Assembly: GCA_946122785.1 (NCBI GenBank)
Contig: CAMGYJ010000006.1
Coordinates: forward strand, 53,340,066-53,404,065
Reading direction: 5' to 3'
DNA from: Linum tenue
Lineage: Eukaryota; Streptophyta; Magnoliopsida; Malpighiales; Linaceae
DNA: 64,000 nucleotides
Position numbers and translations under genes: made by a program. Under the pieces are notes generated by a model that was not told where the DNA came from, did not search any database, and worked only from the letters and a program-made list of their open reading frames with translations. Of this stretch, positions 57,388 to 64,000 are shown one piece after another; the stretch's first letter is position 1; each line of letters starts with the position of its first letter.

Positions 57388-58519
57388 ATGGCTTCCGTAG
57401 CTGGAAACAAGCTGATGTTGATGGTCGTGTTGCTGATGGGGATCTATGCATACGGGGCATTCTCGGCAAGACCCTCGGTGCATCCTGTTAGCAGCATGAA
57501 CGAAAGGTTTGAAGCATGGATTGCTCAGTACGGGCGAGTTTATGCAGATGCAGGAGAGAAGGCTAGACGCTTCAGCATCTTCAAAAAGAATGTGGCCTTC
57601 ATCAATCACTTCAACAAGCTTGGAAACAAGACTTACAAGCTGGCCACCAATCAGTACGCTGACCTAACCAACAAGGAGTTCAGGGCGGCTAAAACTGGAT
57701 ATAAGAAAACCTGCCAATCTCATCAACCCTGCCACATCATCATTCCGATACGAAAATGTTACTTCAGCGCCAGACACCATGGATTGGAGAACCAAAGGAG
57801 CTGTGAATCCAATTAAGGATCAGGGCCAATGCGGTAGGCTTAATTACTACAAAAAGTCCTAACCTTTTTCTTCTTCTTGCAATCTATGTCACACTTAATT
57901 TTACGACTTTTGCCACAAAATAATTGCAGGGAGCTGTTGGGCATTCTCCGCCGTGGCAGCAGTGGAAGGGATCACAAAGATCTCAACGGGGAAGCTGATC
58001 TCTCTCTCGGAGCAAGAACTGGTGGATTGTGACAGGACAACTAATGACCAAGGCTGCAATGGAGGCCTCATGGATGATGCTTTTCAATTTGTCAAGACTA
58101 AGGGCCTCACCACTGAATCAAAGTACCCTTACTCAGCGGCAGATGGAACCTGCAGCGCAGCCAAGACTGCTACTCCTGCGGCCAAGATCAGCGGATACGA
58201 AGATGTGCCTGTGAATAACGAGGGGGCATTGCTGAAGGCCGCAGCAAACCAACCTATCGCGGTGGCGATTGATGCTAGTGGCTCTGCGTTCCAGTTCTAC
58301 TCAAGTGGGGTGTTCACTGGAGACTGTGGAACCGATTTGGATCACGGCGTGGCTGTTGTAGGGTATGGTACGAGTGAAGATGGTACAAAGTACTGGCTGG
58401 TGAGGAATTCATGGGGGACAAGCTGGGGAGACCAAGGTTACATCAAAATGCAACGTGACGTTAGTGCCAAAGAAGGCCTATGTGGCATTGCGATGTCAGC
58501 TTCCTATCCTACTGCATAA
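57388..58519 (+). CDS. SAG39/SAG12-like papain-type cysteine protease, two exons, one-base frameshift
   Basis: Exon 1 is 57388-57833, the intron 57834-57929 (GT-AG, 96 bp, phase 1), exon 2 57930-58519. Exon 1 encodes a signal peptide ([20 protein letters not shown]), the ERFNIN-type inhibitory propeptide ([20 protein letters not shown]) and the start of the mature enzyme ([19 protein letters not shown]). Exon 2 carries the catalytic Cys in GSCWAFSAV (57935), His in [11 protein letters not shown] (58343) and Asn in [10 protein letters not shown] (58406), ending ASYPTA. Without the shift the product is about 344 residues, the usual family size. The A-run at 57706-57709 has one A too many, so the frame hits a stop at 57814. 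All other key residues are intact, so this is a recent null allele or a base-calling error. The family acts in vacuoles/secretory lumen in senescence and protein turnover. Confidence 0.88.
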
Positions 58520-59020
58520 AGTATTGGAAAAACTAGCTAAAGAATCTACATTCACGTGGAAATAAGAAATATTTATGTGTTGTTACTTGATTTCCAATTA
58601 ATTTCAGCTGAAGGAATTGTATCACTGTGATTCATGTTATATATGCTATTGTTGCAATGTTGTATCATGGAGTTTCCAACTTTCAAACAACAACTTGCCA
58701 TCATTGGCCCTTCTTATTAATTGGGGTGAAGTGTAGGGTGGGATTGGGTTCGGTTTTGTTAACCACAGCCAAAACGATAGCTAACCGAAACTAAAAGACA
58801 ATAATTTGTGAAATCCAAATAAAAAATAAATAAAATATTATTAATCGCACCCAAAACCAAAAATTCTATTTAGATAGTTTCAAAATTAGTAAATTGGCAA
58901 GAAATAACTGATGTTTTTTCTTGTCGATCTCTTACTTAAATGGCAATAATTTTACACAACCCTCCCATTGTAATATTATCATAATATTTTTTATAAATAT
59001 ATTTCCATAAGACTAATAAC
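58520..59020. other. 3' flank of the protease gene, AT-rich
   Basis: Contains possible polyadenylation signals (aaataag near 58560) and AT-rich intergenic sequence. No gene seen. Confidence 0.4.
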
Positions 59021-59022
59021 CA

Positions 59023-59385
59023 GTGTTGTCAAAACCAAACCGGACATCGATCCGGATTAATAAGAGGTTCAAGATTTATCGGATAACCGTTAATTAACCT
59101 GTGTGAATAACCGGTCAAAAACCGGTGTTTGGCTTTAAAAAGGAATAGAAAAACGTTAAGTGTAGGGAGAAGGGGCAAGCTAGCTTTATTTCTCCCCGTT
59201 ACCTTCTTCCCTTTTCATTAATACTGAATTAAAAGACAGAAAAAAGTAGGCGGCAAATATATATTCCCAGCCCGCCCGTTTATTTTCTTCCGGGGCCGGA
59301 CTTGTGTCCAGGTCCGGTTTTTACCGATCGTACCGACCGGTTCCGGCCCGGTTTTAATAAAATAGCTAATACCACCATAAATTTA
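59023..59385. mobile_element. MITE-like segment rich in CCGGTTTT motifs
   Basis: Starts ccagtgttgtcaaaacc, a start common to plant MITE families, and contains many ccggtttt/aaaaccgg motifs in both orientations, ending near cggcccggttttaata. Clean terminal repeats or a target duplication could not be fixed. Confidence 0.4.
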
Positions 59386-60340
59386 CTATAATATAGGATT
59401 ATATTTTCATATGTAGTAATAACATATGATGTTATTTAGCATTCATATTAGGGTCATTTGGAGCATGGTTTAGGAAATCATACCGGACATCATACTGGAT
59501 TTGTTTTTGGTAGAGTATTTGTGGTACGACCGTGGTCCAACCATTTCGTACCTGTAAATACCGTTTTTGTAATGGTAAAATATTAGTTTGTCAAAAAATC
59601 GTACCTGCCAAAATATGGTGCCGTTCTGGAGTAATATCAGATAATAAATTGTAAAATATCAAGATATAATCATCGTACCAGCAACTCACAAACCATTTTA
59701 CATTGATAAGTTCTTAATCAAAGAATCACTCATTTCTAATCCACGATGTACTCTACGTAGATAATTTATAATTAGAGAATCAACAATCATTTCTAATCCA
59801 CAATTCCTAAGTTACCGTTCACACTTCCATATGCAATAAACAATCAATTATTAATTATCAGAATTCAAAACCCTCCTTAAGGTACGATTCTGAAGCTGTA
59901 CTTAATTAGAAGGTCGAAGGGAAGACGAATCCGCGACGGTCACTGGTCGTTGCGATAGGCTTCTCGTCGATGGTCGGCGAATGGCGGAACGAACGACAGA
60001 GAAGAATAGAGACGACGAGGACGGAGGAACAGCGGCAAAGACTAGAGAGACAACGACGCGACCTCGGTGTTCTCAGAAAGGAGAAGACGAACCTTGACTT
60101 CGCAGTCCGCTGTCCTTATCGCCTCTCGAATCGGATGGGCAATCAGTCGCCAGGTGTAGGGGGGAGAATACGAAGTGACGAGAGCGAAGGGAAGACTAGA
60201 GGTGGATGAGGACAGAAGAACCGCCGGCTCGATGAAAACTGGGCGGTATCTCAAGGTACGCCAGTGCAACATAAAATACCGGCCGGCACGCAAATCCCCT
60301 CCCACACATCTGTGTCGTATCGACCATGGTTCGGTTCTGT
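59386..60340. other. Intergenic stretch, unassigned
   Basis: AT-rich to about 59900, then GC-richer with an Arg/Glu-rich chance frame at 59970-60209. A taccg / cggta motif recurs (59480-59640, 60270), suggesting another non-autonomous DNA transposon, but borders are unclear. Confidence 0.3.
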
Positions 60341-60344
60341 AGAA

Positions 60345-60785
60345 TAGGGCGAGCGTTTTAATTGTCAACCCCAGGTGGAGTTAAAAGCTAAAGAACTACC
60401 GTTGTAAATAAGCAAAGAAAGTAAATTGAGGTGGTTTCAATATGAAAATAATTCACCCGGGTATTGCTCCCTCTACTTTGTATCAAGATTGACCGAAAGG
60501 AATGCTAATGCGGGAAGGTATGTTCATACTCGGGAGGAGGTTGCAACTAGTGGAGAAACCCAACTCTCATAGACGATTTATCAATGAATATCGATGGAAG
60601 TTATAAAACTAGTTCTCTTGACTAATCGACTAAGGGCTGCTAAGACCACTTCCTCGGAAACTAATCTGGATGGCAAAATAACAACCAATCATGATAGGTT
60701 CATGGCACTAAATAGATGTTTGAGGCTTGCCCACAATGGCCCTAGGTGGGTAACCCAAGTAGTTAAGAATGCAATTGAATAAGTT
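60345..60785 (-). repeat. LTR G copy without element A (empty site)
   Basis: Matches 35290-35523 on one side and 53326-53580 on the other, reading straight through gcgggaaggtatgttcata where element A interrupts the other copy. It then passes at about 60780 into a plus-strand LTR end. Confidence 0.7.
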
Positions 60786-61179
60786 TTAACCCAATTCTCA
60801 AGCTTGAGAGTTTGTGAGTTAGTTTGGTTTCGGTTGCGATCAAAACTTGATGGAAACCCTATCTTATCAATCGAGAAACACACTTGATTGCATCGATAGC
60901 TTCCTCAAAACAAGTCTGCATCCTTCCAGGTGTAAGGATTCCTGTTTGTTCCATCAAATTCAAGTTCAACAAGCTTATTCGAGCTTGCACGTGAACTCTG
61001 TTTTGTGTTTAGTGGTTGTGCAATTTGAAACCTAATTGAGACCCGAGTTTGGGCTCATCACATTTGGGAGAAGGAATCACTTGAAAATTCGGGTTTTGAG
61101 AGAGAACTTAGAGACAGAAGTTAAATGAAGGAGAAAAAGGAGGAGCCAAGAACACATATTCATAACCCACACGGGGTCA
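60786..61179 (+). repeat. LTR end of Athila-like element E
   Basis: The sequence ends in ggggtca at 61179, followed by caccaagttttt and the primer site. The LTR head and cluster are absent, so only the downstream part is kept. The frames at 60689-61035 are chance. Confidence 0.5.
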
Positions 61180-61190
61180 CACCAAGTTTT

Positions 61191-61208
61191 TGGCGCCGTT
61201 GTGGGGAA
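61191..61208 (+). other. Primer binding site of element E (tRNA-Asp type, mutated)
   Basis: tggcgccgttgtggggaa, the Athila/Tat site with two changes. Confidence 0.75.
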
Positions 61209-61417
61209 CCTCGATAACTAGTTAAAAATCATAGATTTTTTATTTTAGTCTAATTTTCTTGCTTATATATATTTGTCATTTTATCTTGTTTTCTTTTTGT
61301 TATCCCACTTTGTACATCACGGGTATTTGAGTTTTTGTTTTGAAGTTAGTATGTATGCAAAGGAGAGAATCTCTTTAGATAGTACCTCTTGATACAACAA
61401 GACTTTAAACTCAGCCA

Positions 61418-62995
61418 ATGGAGGATCAACAACCAACTCAACCTCAACCTCAATTGAGGTTGAGGATGATGAGATCATTCTCGATGCTAACTGTGGGGGA
61501 TGTGCAATCTCCTATTCTTCATCCGACTATCCCCAACAACAATTATGAGATGAAAACCGTGGTCCGGGGACGATTACGATGCTTTATATGCGGATCAATT
61601 CAAAGGGTTGATAAATGAAGATGCACATGCTCACATCAAGCATTCTATGAGCTTACAGATTGTATTAAAGTAAAATTGAGTCCCTCAAGAGGCTATTAGA
61701 CCAAGGATTTCCCCTTTTACCTTCGGTGGAGCTGCAATGTATTGGTTGAATAACCATCCACATCATTCTATTATCTCTTGGACGGATTTTTGTGATAAGT
61801 TATTCACAAGATACATCCCACACTTAAAGACGGATATTGATGAGAAGTGAAATACAAACGTTCAAACAAGACAAATATGAGCCATTATTCGAAGCATGGG
61901 AAAGATTCACTTCTCTTTTACTAAAGTTACCACCCCCGAAAAACCGCCTTTACATTGGATGGTTTGGTGTTTTGACGATCCCTACTTTATTGACCGCAAC
62001 TTCTGTATTTATATAGCTTTCATGGCAGCCCCTCCAATAGATATTGATGGTATTCGTGAACCTGTTTCTGGAACTCTACTTTATGGAAACAATATTATTT
62101 CTGGTGCCATTATTCCTACTTTTGCGGCTATAGGTTATTGGAAACTTGAGTAAGGAGTAGCTCTTTCCTTCTTTTTTCGTGATTTTTTCGATGGAAGGCG
62201 AGGAAAGAGTACAAGAAGGGGCAATGTGCTACAAATTGAAATACCATCTTCATTGATGGCTTGTCTTCAAGAATTGACTAATAAAATTGATTTTGTTGCA
62301 CCAACTATGAAGAACAATAGCAAAAAATTGATGAAATGTGATTGGTGCGGAGATGTCAATCATAATTTGGAAGATTTCAAGGCAATGGTAGAAGCATCGA
62401 TTCAACATGAGCAAGCTAACTTTGTTGGACGCTAACAAAGAAGCAAGAACCCATATAGAGTTACCAACAACCCGGGATGGAGGTATCATCCTAATTTCCT
62501 ATGGTGTTCTCCATCAGATAGGGAACTTCCATGTTTTCAAGGGAAACCAACGATGCAAGCTCCATTTCTAAGGGGCAACCCATCTTCAAGTCAATGTACT
62601 TATTCGGATTAAAGCCAACCTTCAGATAATTTTTGACAAAGCTTGAAGATATGGTGGGATAATTCATCAACACCACCACAAGGAGGCTTGACACGATTGA
62701 TAGGTTATGGAGAATGCCGCAAACAAGTTTACAACCTTGGAGACCGATCAAAAAAAATCATCAAACAGCACTTCAACATCTTGATGCACAATGGAGCTCC
62801 GTGGCTCAATCTTTAGCGACAAGAATTTCAAGGAGCTTTATCGTGTAACACAGAACCTAAACCGAAAGAAGGATGCCATGTGGTAACTCTAAGGAGTGGT
62901 CGACCATTGAAGAAAGTTCTGAGACCAACACCCGGAGCACCTTTAAGGGAAGTTCAAAGAGAATTTGCTCAATAAGAGAATAGTGTTAATAGGAA
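61418..62995 (+). pseudogene. Athila gag of element E, interrupted by chloroplast DNA
   Basis: The ATG at 61418 (MEDQQPTQPQPQLRLRMMRS) fits an Athila gag start. Pieces in shifting frames follow, including [16 protein letters not shown] at about 61890. A psbA fragment then replaces part of the gene (61938-62136), followed by about 95 bp of unknown origin. gag resumes at about 62230: LMKCDWCGDVNHNLEDFKAM, then NNPGWRYHPNF and VTLRSGRPLKK near 62880, all Athila hallmarks. It ends at about 62995. No pol follows. Confidence 0.75.
61938..62136 (+). pseudogene. psbA: Nuclear copy of chloroplast psbA (photosystem II D1), fragment
   Basis: About 200 bp match the psbA coding region. The translation contains [20 protein letters not shown] and [12 protein letters not shown], following decayed versions of the YIGWFGVL and IAFIAAPP segments, i.e. 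roughly residues 26-91 of the D1 protein, the region of the first membrane helix and lumenal loop. It has several substitutions and frame changes, so it is an old plastid-to-nucleus transfer. It sits inside a retrotransposon gag. Confidence 0.88.
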
Positions 62996-63424
62996 GTGAT
63001 AGTCTCTACCATGATTGATCAATTTCATTCGTGCATATTATTTTCAGTGGTTAGCATGTGTCAACAACTACCCCATCCTAGGCCAAGTTTAACCTAAAAT
63101 GGTGTTGTCGTATAGTGACAATCAAGGTCGTATTCACTCGGTTCCTGGTACCCTAGCATACTTCCCACGTTGCCGTTATCTAGCCAATCGGTTTAAGGGT
63201 TTGTTTTGGAGGATATGAGCGAACTACTAGTTAAGATGAAAAATAAAGATAAAAGCAAGTATTTCGGGGAACTATCCCTCACCCTAGCTTAGAACTACTA
63301 TGCAATGTGTAGACACCATATTTTTTCCGGGCAATATACTAATTATGATCTCCAATTAAATGGAGTTGAGAACTCGCATTGTTTTAGATTAGCAATGGCA
63401 AATCTTAAATATCCTTTGCTTTGA
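62996..63424 (-). repeat. Athila-like LTR tail (minus strand), fragment
   Basis: From about 63058 the sequence follows the pattern of the C and L LTR ends (ggccaagtttaacct, gtatagtgacaatc, then actatccctcaccctagctt, compare gattccccctagc). It lacks a primer site and is cut at 63425 by LTR H. Confidence 0.45.
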
Positions 63425-63633
63425 ACTAGAAATCAAAATCCCTTTCCTTCTCCCTTTCCTCGTTCCACTTTCACCAAAACCTAGAAATCAGAATCCAATA
63501 AAAAAGGAAATAACCCAAAAAATTAAAAAAGTGTCAAAACCCTTGCCCGTCACCGCCAGGCCTCTGTCTCAGGCAAACCTTGTCGTTGGCCACCTTATCT
63601 CCTTCGTCCGATCCCAAATCGAAAACCCCAGTC
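63425..63633 (+). repeat. Ogre/Tat-like LTR (family H), copy 3, left part
   Basis: Matches 12228-12434 at roughly 85-90% by eye and stops at ccccagtc exactly where LTR copy 1 (4136) begins with cgacgat. The two partial copies together would make one complete repeat. Confidence 0.7.
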
Positions 63634-63733
63634 NNNNNNNNNNNNNNNNNNNNNNNNNNNNNNNNNNNNNNNNNNNNNNNNNNNNNNNNNNNNNNNNNNN
63701 NNNNNNNNNNNNNNNNNNNNNNNNNNNNNNNNN
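63634..63733. other. Assembly gap, 100 N
   Basis: Exactly 100 unknown bases, the usual placeholder for a scaffold gap of unknown size. Confidence 0.97.
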
Positions 63734-64000
63734 TTTTATTTTGATGTGTTTTGTTTTACGTTAGCAAACTCTTGTTGAATATCTCGTATTGTATCTAACA
63801 TTTGATCATCTTCACAAAAGGAATCCGAGTAATAGGACTTTACCTGATTGATGTCATCGTCCTCTGATTCTTCACCAATGGCCATGTATGCCTCTTGTCT
63901 GCATACTTCCTCTTCATCTTCTTCACTACCACTCCAGGTTGCAGCATAGGCTTCTTGGTCAAGGGACAATCAGGTTTTATGTGTCCTGATCTCCCACACT
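63734..64000 (-). pseudogene. Sirevirus gag fragment (minus strand), runs off the window
   Basis: Matches 37420-37678 of element A on the opposite strand: DQEAYAATWSGSEEDEEEVC, YYSDSFCEDDQMLDTIRDIQ. It has Gln (CAA) where element A has a premature stop. It ends at aaataaaa next to the gap, about 470 bp (element A scale) short of where copy A' begins at 4127. Probably the 5' side of A' or of another copy. Confidence 0.85.

Noticed and set aside
59970..60209. 79-codon Arg/Glu-rich plus-strand ORF as a gene
   Set aside because: Composition reflects GA-rich DNA, no motif, no conserved neighbour, and overlapping frames of similar length exist on the other strand.
61938..62136. Functional psbA gene
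   Set aside because: Only ~200 bp, with frame changes and inside a gag pseudogene.
63531..63764. ORF spanning the N gap
   Set aside because: Its middle is unknown sequence and the sides belong to two different elements.

Overview
The window is nuclear DNA of a flowering plant, probably a dicot. The signs are plant lineages of LTR retrotransposon (Athila, Ogre/Tat-like, Sirevirus and Tork-like Ty1/copia), a chloroplast psbA fragment, and a papain-type protease gene with a typical plant intron and TATA box. Nearly all 64 kb is transposable-element sequence inserted into other elements. I recognise one host gene, a two-exon SAG39/SAG12-like cysteine protease at 57.39-58.52 kb, and it carries a one-base frameshift.

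Layout: 1-4127 is a minus-strand Sirevirus-like copia copy (A'), broken at a join with an Ogre/Tat-like LTR (4136-5900, tRNA-Arg-type primer site at 5902). 5.9-10.1 kb is decayed internal sequence ending in a ~36-bp minisatellite. 10.1-12.1 kb is the 3' part of an Athila-like element with an env-like ORF. 12.1-13.5 kb is a second copy of the Ogre-like LTR. 13.5-28.1 kb is a minus-strand Athila-like remnant (K), split by an 11-kb plus-strand Athila element (D, 15356-26402, perfect 5-bp target duplication). D itself holds a MITE and a copia solo LTR. 28.1-35.2 kb is further Athila LTR/gag debris plus a copia gag fragment.

35.5-53.3 kb is a three-level nest that resolves to the base. Sirevirus-like element A (+) carries Tork-like element B (-) in its 3' LTR. 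B carries non-autonomous element C (-) in its own 3' LTR. All three have target duplications (exact for B and C, 4/5 for A), and LTR divergence falls in the expected order A > B > C. B has an intact ~1,314-codon gag-pol ORF. C has near-identical 1,443-bp LTRs and a single gag-like ORF.

54.1-57.2 kb holds an Athila-like LTR, a ~91-bp degenerate tandem array, a microsatellite and a copia LTR fragment that forms the distal promoter of the protease gene. 58.5-60.3 kb is intergenic with MITE-like DNA. 60.3-63.6 kb is Athila-like LTR and gag sequence, and the gag contains the psbA fragment. A 100-N gap follows, then more Sirevirus gag.

The most notable non-coding signal is that Athila-type LTRs here carry a cluster of short, family-specific palindromic motifs, in several cases just upstream of a TATA-like box. 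In two elements the same arrangement recurs internally, ahead of the env-like ORF. The second notable signal is that the ends of the 4136-63633 block are the two complementary halves of one repeat. All divergence statements are by-eye counts; no searches were run.
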